Below are positions 18,060-26,689 of a DNA stretch of 64,000 nt, in pieces. The notes below the pieces were generated by a model. That model made no database searches. It was given only the letters and a program-made list of their open reading frames with translations, and was not told the DNA's origin. Numbering within the stretch: position 1 is the first letter of the stretch; every line of letters starts with the position of its first letter. Location: the NCBI RefSeq assembly GCF_018310345.1, contig NZ_JAGXBY010000003.1, forward strand, positions 62,001-126,000, in the 5' to 3' direction. Position numbers and translations under genes: made by a program. Origin of the DNA: Ornithinibacillus massiliensis. Lineage in GTDB: Bacteria > Bacillota > Bacilli > Bacillales > Amphibacillaceae.

Positions 18060-18188
18060 TTAAGATCTTTTTTCATTTTTCATTGCTTCATCTGCTAACT
18101 GGTCCATAGATTTTACCTTACCATGCGGATTTTTAGCATTCTTTCTCGCTTGCCATTGTCTATCTTTTTCTCTTTTTGAATCAGTCAT
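18060..18188 (-). CDS. Small basic protein, 42 residues
   Basis: ATG at 18188 with AAGGAG 8 bases upstream. The product begins MTDSKREKDRQWQARKNAKN and ends EAMKNEKRS; it is rich in Lys, Arg and Asn and has no hydrophobic segment. Such short, charged proteins in Bacillaceae are often forespore-expressed, but no family is assigned. It sits between the 70-residue gene and the SASP-like gene on the same strand. Confidence 0.55.
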   Translation of the reverse strand: MTDSKREKDRQWQARKNAKNPHGKVKSMDQLADEAMKNEKRS

Positions 18189-18208
18189 GCAGAATTCTCC
18201 TTACCATG

Positions 18209-18372
18209 TCATTTATCCTTGTTTATTTTGTCTTGCTTTTTTGCTTTAGCTTTATGTGCTTGATTAGTTTTGGCGCTCCAAACTCTGTCGAAAATTCTGT
18301 ATCTTGAACACTTGAGTCGAAGCCTTGTTTATTTTTTTGGTCAGGACGATTTTTCTTTGTATTCTTCGCCAT
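18209..18372 (-). pseudogene. Probable gamma-type small acid-soluble spore protein with a frameshift
   Basis: ATG at 18372 follows AAGGAGGA. Read in the first frame, the product is 49 residues, starting MAKNTKKNRPDQKNKQ, and stops at 18223; it contains DTEFSTEFGA, like the (F/Y)xTEFAxET repeat of gamma-type SASPs (SspE). After that point the first frame becomes unlike a SASP (PKLIKHIKLK). Reading two bases over instead gives KTNQAHKAKAKKQDKINK and a stop at 18209, much closer to the expected (E)TNxQxxKxxN. The shift falls in GGAGCGCC, as if a GC dinucleotide was duplicated. Either a real frameshift, a sequencing error, or an unrelated intact 49-residue protein. Confidence 0.45.
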
Positions 18373-18468
18373 TGCCTTATCCTCCTTTTTCTTATAGTAT
18401 GGAACAGCAAATTTAGAAATATGCTATTAACCAAAGAAATAAGGCGGATCATACTACTTTGGTGATTT

Positions 18469-19161
18469 TTATTCACCTAGTATCTCTCTTGTGCGGTTCA
18501 ATATTTCTTCATCCTTTAAACGAAACTTAAATTCTACTCGCCTCGACGCTTCTGCACTATATTCGCCATTTTCATCCGTTCGGTAATCTGTATAGGATTT
18601 ACTATTGACCGTTAATTTTTGTTCCAAATGTTCTTGGATATTTTTATAGGGGAATTCTTCTCCTAATATATAGGAGGCAACACTAAATGCCCTGCCCTGG
18701 GCAAGCTCTAAGTTGTATAGATATCCACCACTTCGGTCTGTATGCCCTTCAATAATAATTTCAGCCACATAATCTTCATAACCACTCTCTAATAACACAT
18801 CTAGATATTTTGGCACAAACTCGTCTAGGAATTGATACGACTCGGGCCTTAAATCCGCTCGATCAAATTCAAACAGAATATCCGTATCAAATAGAATGGC
18901 ACCGGTTTTATCATCCACTGTGATTCCTGTGGTAGAATCATTAAATTCAGCCTTAAGCTCATTCACTAAATGTACTCTAACCCCCATAATTTGATCAATC
19001 GTCCGCTTCATCTCTTCTATTTGTAATGATTTGATGACCATCATAACAATGAAAATTAAGATAAAGCATAACAAAATAATCGTCAGTACATCAGTGAAGG
19101 ATGGCCAAAACTGTCCCTCATCATTTTCTCGCTTAAATAATCGCTGGTATTTAGTATCCAT
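18469..19161 (-). CDS. MotB/OmpA-domain stator protein (ZorB-like)
   Basis: A 230-residue partner of a MotA/ExbB-type channel. One membrane helix at residues 24-46 starts with the proton-carrying Asp candidate D24 in SFTDVLTI, as in MotB, TolR and ZorB. The C-terminal half (about 85-215) is an OmpA-like peptidoglycan-binding domain with FDRADLRPE, the core EGHTDRSGG (138-146), the LAQGRA helix and the closing SRRVEFKF. The start codon overlaps the end of the upstream ZorA-like gene by 11 bases, so the two are translationally coupled. Flagellar genes are not nearby. ZorB of the Zorya anti-phage system has this architecture, but its partners ZorC/D/E are missing here. Confidence 0.8.
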   Translation of the reverse strand: MDTKYQRLFKRENDEGQFWPSFTDVLTIILLCFILIFIVMMVIKSLQIEEMKRTIDQIMGVRVHLVNELKAEFNDSTTGITVDDKTGAILFDTDILFEFDRADLRPESYQFLDEFVPKYLDVLLESGYEDYVAEIIIEGHTDRSGGYLYNLELAQGRAFSVASYILGEEFPYKNIQEHLEQKLTVNSKSYTDYRTDENGEYSAEASRRVEFKFRLKDEEILNRTREILGE

Positions 19162-20980
19162 TTTGATTCATTCCTATTCCCGGAGGTCTTGATGGCCCTT
19201 GTTGACTGACAACACTAAGTTGCCTAATTAATGCTTGCATCTCTCTTCCTAATTCTTGGAGTATGTGTTGTAAATTCTGTCCATTCGTTTGTTGTATTTG
19301 CTCGTTTAATCTGCGGATTTCCATAAATTCACGTTTAATATGTTCATTCGTATTATCCATGGAGTGTGATATGTTACGAACTACCTGGTCTATACGATTA
19401 CCAAATGAGCCTTCAAAGTTATTGATATAGTTAGTAAGAGCATCCTTTAAAACTGTTACACTCGCTTCCATTTGATTCTCTCGATGATTATAGGATTGGT
19501 TCATCTGAGATATTTTCGAATCGATTTCCTGCATCAGTTGGTTATTTTTCATGCTTACTTGTTCAAATGTTTTCGTTACTTCACGTAGATGCCTTTCAAA
19601 TGCTACCGATTCTGTCGTATGCTCTTTCAAATGATTACTAAAGGTTCGATTAAAATGCTTCAATTCCTCAAACCGATCCGTTAAAAGTTGTTTATATTCT
19701 GCTTGTGTATGATTAATAACATCTAGTGCTTCTGGCAGGCCAGAAATCGATTCCCCTAGTCGATCGAATTCCCTTGAAAGCTCCCCTAAATAAGTTGTAA
19801 TCCCTGCCAATCTAGACGATAAATCATTTCCGAAAATTTGTTTAAACTCTTTATTATGACTATCCATTCGTTTAACTAATTGATTACTTTGATTTACAAT
19901 TTGACCGATCGAATCCCCTACTGTTTTTTGTCCTTGTAAGATTGATGATGTGAAGTCCTTCAAATCAGATACGACATTTTTCATATGAAGTAAGGATTCT
20001 TTTTGCGTATCAGATGCTTCTTTAATTTGTTCATATGTCCCCTCAACCGTTTTAACAATACGCTCATTCTTTTCCTCTACTTTATTAAAGTAAGCAAATA
20101 GTGAATCAAAGTTCGCGTTTAATCGAGCAGTCCCTTCACTAAATCCAGCTGTTACCTCTTTCATTTGATTAAAAAGTTGATGAAATTCGCCTAGGTTCTT
20201 TGATAATCCATCATTGAAGGCTGCTAAATCCTTTGCTGATTGTTGTAAACCTGTTGTATATTCTTGAAATCCTTCAAAAGCTCGTTCAATATTACCTAGA
20301 GATTGTTGATTCGATTCTTGTAATTGAACGATGGACTGATTAATCATTTCTGAGACTTGAATCAAACGCCCCATGCTATTTTCATCATTTCCTTCTAGAC
20401 TTGATTCTACTTTCAGCATAATGTCGGTAAGCATATGCTCTGTATTAAACGCTTTTACCAAAATCGTCATAATTAAAGAAAATCCCATACCTGCAATACT
20501 CGTGTAAAAGGCAACGTCAATTCCTGCTAATACTGCTGCAATATTTTCTACTAGTTGTTCTCCTGTAGCATTAATGGTTCCAAGTGAAATAGTTAAACCA
20601 ATAAAGGTTCCAAGAACACCAAGCAATATAAACACCGAAACTGTCATTTGTATCATTTTAATTAAATTCACGACAGGAATCCCAAAGATTCTCCAGCTTG
20701 AAAACCTCTCCTGGACAAACGTCTCTGCTGCAACAGATTCAATTTGACTCCTTCTTTCAAACTCTTGGTAAAATGATGCCAGTGGTTCAATATCCATTCT
20801 GTTTGTTTCTTTAAAGTAATTTCGTAGCTTTTTTAGTTTATTAAATACGATGAGATGAACTAAAACAGAAATAATAAACCCTAGTATAAGCATCAAAAAA
20901 ATCAACTCTATTAGAGGACTTGACAATATTGCTTCCGCCTTTTCCTTACTTGTAAAGATTTCTAATATAATTTGCACCAC
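19151..20980 (-). CDS. MotA/TolQ/ExbB-type channel with long coiled-coil tail (ZorA-like)
   Basis: A 609-residue membrane protein. Helices lie at residues about 21-46, 110-133 (SVFILLGVLGTFIGLTISL) and 148-176 (GIDVAFYTSIAGMGFSLIM), the last two being the conserved MotA/TolQ/ExbB proton-channel core. Residues about 200-590 are a very long alpha-helical, Gln/Asn/Ser-rich cytoplasmic tail with heptad-like spacing. MotA and ExbB lack such a tail; ZorA has it. It is followed by the ZorB-like gene with an 11-base overlap, so together they should form a 5:2 rotary motor that uses the ion gradient. The C-terminus ends in a Pro/Gly tail. What the tail touches is unknown. No gene of phage defence adjoins it. 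Confidence 0.8.
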   Translation of the reverse strand: MVQIILEIFTSKEKAEAILSSPLIELIFLMLILGFIISVLVHLIVFNKLKKLRNYFKETNRMDIEPLASFYQEFERRSQIESVAAETFVQERFSSWRIFGIPVVNLIKMIQMTVSVFILLGVLGTFIGLTISLGTINATGEQLVENIAAVLAGIDVAFYTSIAGMGFSLIMTILVKAFNTEHMLTDIMLKVESSLEGNDENSMGRLIQVSEMINQSIVQLQESNQQSLGNIERAFEGFQEYTTGLQQSAKDLAAFNDGLSKNLGEFHQLFNQMKEVTAGFSEGTARLNANFDSLFAYFNKVEEKNERIVKTVEGTYEQIKEASDTQKESLLHMKNVVSDLKDFTSSILQGQKTVGDSIGQIVNQSNQLVKRMDSHNKEFKQIFGNDLSSRLAGITTYLGELSREFDRLGESISGLPEALDVINHTQAEYKQLLTDRFEELKHFNRTFSNHLKEHTTESVAFERHLREVTKTFEQVSMKNNQLMQEIDSKISQMNQSYNHRENQMEASVTVLKDALTNYINNFEGSFGNRIDQVVRNISHSMDNTNEHIKREFMEIRRLNEQIQQTNGQNLQHILQELGREMQALIRQLSVVSQQGPSRPPGIGMNQNGY

Positions 20981-21187
20981 AACTTACCTCTCCCGCCAAA
21001 TAAGATTCTTGTACGCTTATTAGTACATCCTATTCGGGAGCCAGATAAATCATGAATGCTTGTCAGAACAATATAGCGAAAATTATGTAATGGGTTATAT
21101 TGCAGGGATAATGCTTTCTACTTGGGGTAATGTTAGGTATTTTACGTTACCTTTTTTTGTAGTCCTTCCCTATTTAAGGAACAGACA

Positions 21188-21360
21188 AGGGCGATCTGTT
21201 GCCTTGGTCAGCGATTCCTCCTCATTTTGGGCACTGAGGAAGGCTCTCTGTTACCTTAGTCGGCGTTTCCCCCTCATTTTGGGCACTGAAGAGTGCTCTC
21301 TGTTACCTTGGTCGACAGTTCCTCCTCATTTTGGGCACTGACGAGGACGTTTCGTTACCT
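21188..21360. repeat. 52-bp tandem repeat, about 3.3 units
   Basis: The block CTCATTTTGGGCACTGA recurs at 21221, 21273 and 21325, an exact 52-base period, with the linking segment CTCTGTTACCTTGGTCG varying by a few bases. It occupies the non-coding gap between the motor pair and the AlaX gene (20981-21449), in which no other gene is seen. Reading frames through it are chance products of the repeat. Confidence 0.9.
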
Positions 21361-21396
21361 CCCTTCCATCCCATTTAGAAAGCCCAATACAATTTA

Positions 21397-21430
21397 TCCA
21401 AAAAAGATGCCACACACAGTTGGCATCTTT
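21397..21430 (-). terminator. Terminator of the AlaX-like gene
   Basis: AAAGATGCCA pairs perfectly with TGGCATCTTT around an 8-base loop; on the minus strand it is followed by a T-run. It lies 20 bases after the stop. Confidence 0.85.
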
Positions 21431-21449
21431 GAAAATAATAGGTATTACA

Positions 21450-22649
21450 TTAATCTAATTCTTTCACTAACTCAGCCATTAATTCTTTACCAGTAACTAG
21501 CTTTTCTCCACCACCTTGTGCAATTGTATCTGTTCCTCCACCTTTACCATTAATCCGTGGTAATACTTGCTTTAGCACTTGGTTCATTTTCATAGGTACA
21601 TCAGAACCGCAAGCACAAACGATTTGAAGTTTATCAATAGTTTCGTTAACAAAGAATACTAATGTATTAGTTGATTTAGCAGTAATATTTTTAGCTAATT
21701 GTTGAATCTCAGGCATAGTCCTATTTTCAAATACCTGCTCAATTAATCGGAAACCAATCTGATTGGTATACTTTTCCATTAAAGAAGCAGCTTCATAATC
21801 GATTAATTGTAGCTTTAAATCTTTAACCGTATTTTCAAGTTCCCTTGTTTGTTCTATTACTCGTTTTGTAGCTTCTATCAACTGTTCTTGAGGTGTACTT
21901 AGTATTGCTGTTAAACCTTGAATAACTTGGTGTTTTTCGTGTAATTGATGACGTACTCTTTTTCCACAGACAAAATATAGACGGGTATGTTTTTTATGGT
22001 TTTCCCAATGTAAAATTTCAATCGACCCTACTTGGCCAGTTGAATTAGGATGTGTTCCACCACAACCGTTATAATCAAAGTCCGGAATGATGACTAGTCG
22101 GATATTTTGCGATACAGATACTTTCTTTCTCAAACGATAATGGATTAATTCATCCTTCGTTACCCATCTTGTTTCAATTGGTCGATTTTCTATAATTATG
22201 ATATTAGCGATATTCTCTACCGCTAATGCTTCTTCTTTCGTAAGGAGGTCTGTTGCTAAATCAATCGAGCAAAGTTCCTTACCTAGGTGAAAGCTAACTG
22301 TTTTATATCCATGTTCTTCTTCAAACGCAGCGGAAAGAATGTGTTGTCCAGCATGCTGTTGCATGTGATCTAGACGTCTTTCCCAATCAATTTCACCCAC
22401 ACACTCCTGATCTTTGTCCAGAGTTCCATTTAGGTAATGACGAATTTTACCATCTATTTCCACTACATTATAGACCTCTATATCATCTAGTGTACCTGTA
22501 TCATGAGGTTGTCCACCACCTGTAGGATAAAATGCTGTTTGGTCTAACACAACATAAAACTGTCCTTGTTCATCTTTACCTTTATGTAAAATGCTTGCTG
22601 TAAATCGTCCCAAATATGGATCTTGATAATATAGCTTTTCTGTCTTCAC
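21450..22649 (-). CDS. Alanyl-tRNA editing protein, AlaX-L type
   Basis: A free-standing homologue of the alanyl-tRNA synthetase editing domain with a C-terminal DHHA1-like domain (399 residues, AlaX-L length). It hydrolyses Ser- or Gly-mischarged tRNA(Ala) in the cytoplasm. The zinc ligands are seen as HAGQH (His99, His103) and CGGTH (Cys196, His200), and the N-terminal barrel has TAFYPTGGGQPHDTG (38-52), the tRNA-synthetase editing signature. A coiled coil spans about 260-310, and the C-terminus has the glycine-rich GKGGGTDTIAQGGG of DHHA1. The ATG start is followed by a typical barrel; a terminator follows at 21397. Confidence 0.9.
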   Translation of the reverse strand: MKTEKLYYQDPYLGRFTASILHKGKDEQGQFYVVLDQTAFYPTGGGQPHDTGTLDDIEVYNVVEIDGKIRHYLNGTLDKDQECVGEIDWERRLDHMQQHAGQHILSAAFEEEHGYKTVSFHLGKELCSIDLATDLLTKEEALAVENIANIIIIENRPIETRWVTKDELIHYRLRKKVSVSQNIRLVIIPDFDYNGCGGTHPNSTGQVGSIEILHWENHKKHTRLYFVCGKRVRHQLHEKHQVIQGLTAILSTPQEQLIEATKRVIEQTRELENTVKDLKLQLIDYEAASLMEKYTNQIGFRLIEQVFENRTMPEIQQLAKNITAKSTNTLVFFVNETIDKLQIVCACGSDVPMKMNQVLKQVLPRINGKGGGTDTIAQGGGEKLVTGKELMAELVKELD

Positions 22650-22798
22650 GCTTTCTTCACCTCTTATTACGATAGTTTTTGATTATTACTATACCCCTCT
22701 TAATAAAGGAAAGGAAGTTTTAGTATAGAAGATAGGATTCTCATACACTTATCCTAAGTAAAGAAGAGTAACCAACATTACTCGGCTACTCTTCATAT

Positions 22799-23629
22799 TT
22801 AAGCATTCTTATTGATATGGACTTGATGTGGGAAAGGTATTTCTATACCGTTTTGATCAAACGCTTCTTTCATTGCTTTGCGTAAATTCCGCTCGACAGC
22901 CCACTGTTCTCCATTCTTTGTTTTAGCAATCACACGAAGTACTACCTCAGATGCACCAAAAGCTTGTACACCAATCACATCTGGGCCTTCGACGATGTTC
23001 TCATCCTCTACTGCAATCCGCTCACATACTTGCTGCAAAATTTGTGTCGCTTTATCAATATCATCATCATAGGATATACCTATATCCACAAGCGCTCGCA
23101 TATTTCCTCGGGAATGATTACTAACATTCGTAATTTCACGGTTGGGTACAAAGTGTAATGTACCATCCATTCCTCTTAATTTCGTAGTACGAAGACCAAC
23201 TTCCTCGACTACCCCATCTTTACCTGCTACTGTCACATAATCTCCAACATCAATTTGTTGCTCCAATAAAATAAAGAACCCAGTAACCACATCACTGACT
23301 AGACCTTGTGCACCGAAACCGATGGCTAGACCCACAATACCGGCACCCGCTAATAAAGTAGTAATATCAAATTGAAAGATAGAAAAAATAAACCCGGCAA
23401 AAATAAACAATAAGAAATATGTAAATATATTTTGCGTAATAGATTCTAATGTCTTCGCTCTACCTAAATTCATCTCATCTTGTTTCCGATTAAATACCTT
23501 CCTTATTGCACGAGTCCCTATAGACTTCACAATAAAATACAAAATGACAATGGCAATTACTCGAATGGCAATATTTCCAACTTGAAGTAATAAATCTGTC
23601 CAATTAATATCATCTATCCAATCTAACAT
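22799..23629 (-). CDS. Small-conductance mechanosensitive channel, MscS family (YkuT-like)
   Basis: A 276-residue MscS channel, which opens under membrane tension to release solutes on hypo-osmotic shock. Three membrane helices lie at residues about 13-37, 65-87 and 90-120; the pore helix is the Gly/Ala-rich AGAGIVGLAIGFGAQGLVSD with a family signature. The cytoplasmic beta domain begins FFILLEQQIDVGDYVTV and contains a conserved VGLRTTKLRGMDGTLHFVPN motif. Length matches B. subtilis YkuT (about 267). A stem GAAGAGTA/TACTCTTC lies just beyond the stop codon (22763-22794) without a clear T-run. Confidence 0.9.
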   Translation of the reverse strand: MLDWIDDINWTDLLLQVGNIAIRVIAIVILYFIVKSIGTRAIRKVFNRKQDEMNLGRAKTLESITQNIFTYFLLFIFAGFIFSIFQFDITTLLAGAGIVGLAIGFGAQGLVSDVVTGFFILLEQQIDVGDYVTVAGKDGVVEEVGLRTTKLRGMDGTLHFVPNREITNVSNHSRGNMRALVDIGISYDDDIDKATQILQQVCERIAVEDENIVEGPDVIGVQAFGASEVVLRVIAKTKNGEQWAVERNLRKAMKEAFDQNGIEIPFPHQVHINKNA

Positions 23630-23754
23630 AATTTCACCCTCAACCTATAAAAATCTAGTAATCTATTTACAGATTACAAATAAAGTATTCCCTTAATCTA
23701 TCAAAATTAAACATCTTTCGTCAAACGATAAACCAATACTCCTTTATGTAGAAA

Positions 23755-23791
23755 CGTGCTAGGGAACCCCTAAACCAAATTCCCTAGCACG
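23755..23791 (-). terminator. Strong hairpin after the 55-residue gene
   Basis: CGTGCTAGGGAA pairs perfectly with TTCCCTAGCACG around a 13-base loop, 5 bases after the stop of the gene at 23796. The T-run on the minus strand is short. Confidence 0.65.
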
Positions 23792-23795
23792 GATA

Positions 23796-23963
23796 TTAAA
23801 TAACCGTATAATACGGTTCATATCTAGGATGCTTAAAATATGGTGGTCTTTTTGCTATCAACGGCAAACGAAATTGGATTCCAGGCAAATAAGATACAAT
23901 TACCTTACTATCGGATTGATTCAATAACAGCAGTTGAACCTCTGGATTATAGTAATAATTCAT
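23796..23963 (-). CDS. Small Tyr/Pro-rich protein, 55 residues
   Basis: The ATG at 23963 has GGGAGG 10 bases upstream; an in-frame ATG 18 bases earlier overlaps that site and is rejected. The product starts MNYYYNPEVQLLLLNQSDSK and ends YFKHPRYEPYYTVI. It is rich in Tyr and Pro and has no membrane helix. The composition recalls small spore-coat proteins, but no family is recognised. The strong hairpin just downstream supports it as a real transcription unit. Confidence 0.5.
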   Translation of the reverse strand: MNYYYNPEVQLLLLNQSDSKVIVSYLPGIQFRLPLIAKRPPYFKHPRYEPYYTVI

Positions 23964-24102
23964 GATACCGAAGCCTCCCATTCTTAATTTCTAGCTATTT
24001 TATTCGACATCGTGCATAAATGAGACTGTACTACTCCAACCAGGCACACCATTCGCCCATATCGAATAAAGTAATTATTAACATGAAGGAGGAATCGTTC
24101 GT

Positions 24103-25020
24103 ATGGCAAAAGATAACTCTAAGTATCAATCCTATCCAATGTATCCTAACTATGGAAAAATCACCAAATACCAGGAAGTTCCGATAACAGTACCCGAACA
24201 ACGGCAATACCGCCAGCCTGGAATCGAAAGTCTCATGGTGCCGCAACCAATCATTGAGAACCCCAATTACAAAGGTAGTGGAAAATTAAAAGGAAAAGTC
24301 GCATTAATAACTGGTGGTGACAGTGGTATGGGAGCAGCTGCCGCTATTGCTTTTGCCAAAGAAGGCGCTGACGTAGCGATTTCCTATTTGGATGAGCACG
24401 AGGATGCCCATAGAACTAAGAATAGAGTAGAAGCGTTTGGTAGACAATGTCTGCTTTTACCTGGTGATCTCAGAGAAAAGCAACAATGTATTGATATTGT
24501 CAAACAGACATTGGAAACATTCGGCGAACTGCATATCCTTTGTAATCATGTTGGCATCCAGTTTCAACAATTAAGTTTATTAGATATATCCGATGAACAA
24601 TTCGATGAAACGTTTAAAGTCAATATATATTCTCACTTTTATACTACTCGTGAAGCATTAAAATACTTGAAGGCCGGTAGTTCCATTATAAATACTGCCT
24701 CTGTTGTTACATTTTTTGGCAACGATCAATTAATCGATTATACCGCAACAAAAGGAGCAAACATCGGCTTCACCCGTGCACTTGCAAGAAATTTAGCCGA
24801 TAAAGGAATTCGCGTTAATGCCATTGCTCCTGGTAGAATTTGGACTCCGTTAATCCCAGCAAGCTTCTCAGCGGATGAAGTAACACAAGTGAATAACCTA
24901 ATGGACCGTCAAGCCCAGCCTTTTGAAGTAGCACCAACCTTTGTTTATCTTGCCTCAGATGATTCACGCTTTGTAACTGGCCAGGTGTTACATGTCAATG
25001 GCGGAGAGATCTTCGGATAA
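24103..25020 (+). CDS. SDR family oxidoreductase (general-stress type, YhdF/YhxC-like)
   Basis: A 305-residue classical short-chain dehydrogenase with a 40-60 residue N-terminal extension ([13 protein letters not shown] onward), a feature of the Bacillus YdaD/YhdF/YhxC group. The cofactor motif is TGGDSGMG (residues about 70-77). The usual NNAG is NHVG here, an unusual variant. The catalytic Ser is in NTASVVTF and the Tyr/Lys pair in YTATKGA, with the following [19 protein letters not shown](H) and substrate are unknown. AAGGAGGAATCG precedes the ATG, and a perfect hairpin terminator follows at 25021. Confidence 0.87.
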   Translation: MAKDNSKYQSYPMYPNYGKITKYQEVPITVPEQRQYRQPGIESLMVPQPIIENPNYKGSGKLKGKVALITGGDSGMGAAAAIAFAKEGADVAISYLDEHEDAHRTKNRVEAFGRQCLLLPGDLREKQQCIDIVKQTLETFGELHILCNHVGIQFQQLSLLDISDEQFDETFKVNIYSHFYTTREALKYLKAGSSIINTASVVTFFGNDQLIDYTATKGANIGFTRALARNLADKGIRVNAIAPGRIWTPLIPASFSADEVTQVNNLMDRQAQPFEVAPTFVYLASDDSRFVTGQVLHVNGGEIFG

Positions 25021-25049
25021 AAAATCGGGATACTAGTATCCCGATTTTT
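25021..25049. terminator. Bidirectional terminator between the SDR gene and the following convergent gene
   Basis: AAAATCGGGATAC and GTATCCCGATTTT form an almost unbroken palindrome with T-runs on both strands, suited to both converging genes. It overlaps the stop codon of the minus-strand gene. Confidence 0.9.
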
Positions 25050-25587
25050 ATATTGTGGATGGTTCATTTTGACTCATTTGATTTTCCCACTCTTTATTTA
25101 TCCTATCAATAAGCTCTTCAACCGAACAATCCAATATTTTCACCGGAATATTAACTTGAGAAGGTAATATTCCCTTGTTCATCCGATTTAACATTCTTTT
25201 AACCGAGCTACTTCGATTGACAATTAAATCAGGATCTTTTGTAAAAATCCCGAGGTATGTTTGCCCACCAAATTGAATGAAATCGATATCTTCTATCTCT
25301 TCCCATCTAATTAACCCAGCCGCAATATATGTAGATTGATCTGTTATTCCTTCATGATTAATTATAATAGCAGGTTTTCTTTTTGCCATTGTTTTTACCC
25401 AATAAACCATGCAAAGGCCAAAGAAGACAAAAACAACTCCACCGATAAGAATAAACTTTAGACGATCACTACCGTTATCGATTAGTCCTACCAAAAAAAG
25501 TATTGCCCCAATAGCTACAAAAATAAAGCAACCGATTCCATATAAGATCATCTTCCCTTTTTTAGGGTAAATTACTAATTCATTCAT
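25048..25587 (-). CDS. Membrane protein of the STM3941-like type
   Basis: A 179-residue protein with two membrane helices (about residues 14-35 and 45-65 from the chosen start) followed by a soluble beta-rich domain: KRKPAIIINHEGITDQSTYIAAG then RWEEIEDIDFIQFGGQTYLGI, a pattern like PH-domain-type STM3941 proteins. Function is unknown. The second ATG of a pair at 25590/25587 has AAGGAGG 7 bases upstream and is preferred; upstream in-frame starts lack a site. It converges with the SDR gene and shares its terminator. Confidence 0.6.
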   Translation of the reverse strand: MNELVIYPKKGKMILYGIGCFIFVAIGAILFLVGLIDNGSDRLKFILIGGVVFVFFGLCMVYWVKTMAKRKPAIIINHEGITDQSTYIAAGLIRWEEIEDIDFIQFGGQTYLGIFTKDPDLIVNRSSSVKRMLNRMNKGILPSQVNIPVKILDCSVEELIDRINKEWENQMSQNEPSTI

Positions 25588-25736
25588 CATTCTCCCTCCT
25601 TCCGTTACTTTACCGAGTATACCCTTTGTTCTAATTGCTTCAAGGGGCAAAAGTCCCCTCTAAAAACCAGGACTTTAGTCAGATTTTACTATCTATTAAA
25701 GTTTAAATTAAACAAAGCAGGAGTTGGTAGGCTTAA

Positions 25737-25763
25737 GGAGAGTCATAGAACATCAGACTCTCC
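25737..25763 (-). terminator. Hairpin overlapping the end of the Nudix gene
   Basis: GGAGAGTC pairs with GACTCTCC around an 11-base loop and includes the Nudix stop codon. The following sequence on the minus strand (TTAAGCC) has no T-run, so it is only a possible terminator. Confidence 0.4.
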
Positions 25764-26217
25764 CCCTATGCTTCTTTAGATATTCCCTAATAATCTCTCG
25801 ATGACTTCCGACCATTCTTTCTGGTAATTCTGTTGGTGGAAAGAATTCAAACGTTAATGATTCTGCTTCGTCCACCTGTATTTCACCTTCATATTCATTA
25901 GTATAATAAGCAACTGTCACAACGTAAAATTGATCCCCATTTTCGGCAATAATAAAATGGTCCTTGCCAGAATAGACATTAATTAAGTGAAGCCTACCAA
26001 TGGTCAGTCCGGTTTCTTCCTTAACTTCTCTTCTTGCTACATCTTCCGTTGATTCGCCAAGTTCCATTAACCCACCAGGAATTCCCCAGACCCCATTTGG
26101 AAACCTTCGTTGTTGCAGTAGAATACTCCCTTCAGTATTCGTAATGATTGCCACAGCACCAACAAAGATTAACGGTCTATGGCCTACTATTTTCCTCAAA
26201 TCCTCTACATATCCCAT
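25753..26217 (-). CDS. Nudix hydrolase
   Basis: A 154-residue Nudix pyrophosphohydrolase, cytoplasmic and Mg-dependent. The complete Nudix box starts at Gly49 and reads GLMELGESTEDVARREVKEE plus TGL, fitting GX5EX7REUXEEXGU. The start of the catalytic domain is preceded by RPLIFVGAVAIITNTEG, and QQRRFPNGVWGIPGG is typical of ADP-ribose or nucleotide-sugar type enzymes, but the substrate cannot be told. GATAAAGGAG precedes the ATG. A single gene. Confidence 0.88.
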   Translation of the reverse strand: MGYVEDLRKIVGHRPLIFVGAVAIITNTEGSILLQQRRFPNGVWGIPGGLMELGESTEDVARREVKEETGLTIGRLHLINVYSGKDHFIIAENGDQFYVVTVAYYTNEYEGEIQVDEAESLTFEFFPPTELPERMVGSHREIIREYLKKHRGRV

Positions 26218-26552
26218 CTATTTGCTCCTTTATCTAAAGTTATCTATCGGACTTGATGATGATAATTACTGAACAGCTTCCCTACTCCATAAAGTAGTTT
26301 TTTTCGACTAGTACTTGTACAGTTACAAGGTAAACAAGCAAGCTAAAAATATCCTTCATTTTAACTATATTCATGATTACTAGAAATGATATGGTTGTTA
26401 GTACTACCAATGAACTTGCCTATTCTTATTACTTTTTCGGTACTTTCCTTATCCTTTAAGCTACATTGAGTAATAATATATTTGACAGACTATTCCTTCA
26501 TTATAAGTGCTAGCATGATATTCGAAAAGTAATCACCACCAATATTCCACCA
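26218..26552. other. Non-coding stretch without recognised features
   Basis: No reading frame with a ribosome-binding site was found on either strand. A TTGACA at 26481 with an A/T-rich segment 14 bases on is too closely spaced to count as a promoter. It ends at the strong hairpin at 26553. Confidence 0.5.
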
Positions 26553-26600
26553 TAAGAAAAAACACATTCGCTAAAAGAAGAGCGAATGTGTTTTTTCTTA
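26553..26600. terminator. Strong bidirectional hairpin terminator
   Basis: Arms of 20 bases (TAAGAAAAAACACATTCGCT and its complement) enclose an 8-base loop; T-runs are present for both strands. It lies 90 bases beyond the PepSY gene stop, which it most likely serves. Confidence 0.85.
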
Positions 26601-26689
26601 TACAGGGAGGAAAAGTTTAAATACTTTCCTATCTGCTAAAAACACCCTCATGATGCCTTTATCTATCAGTAAGAAATCATTGTTAATTC

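Noticed and set aside
18469..20980. Reading the MotA/MotB-type pair as a full Zorya defence system or as flagellar stators.
   Set aside because: ZorC/D/E are not present nearby, and there are no flagellar genes; only the architecture similarity is claimed.
21060..21496. Plus-strand frames through the 52-bp repeat.
   Set aside because: They follow the repeat period, lack ribosome-binding sites and overlap the AlaX terminator.
26250..26450. A 30-codon minus-strand frame (MNIVKMKDIFSLLVYL...) with a hydrophobic core.
   Set aside because: No ribosome-binding site and no terminator; likely chance.
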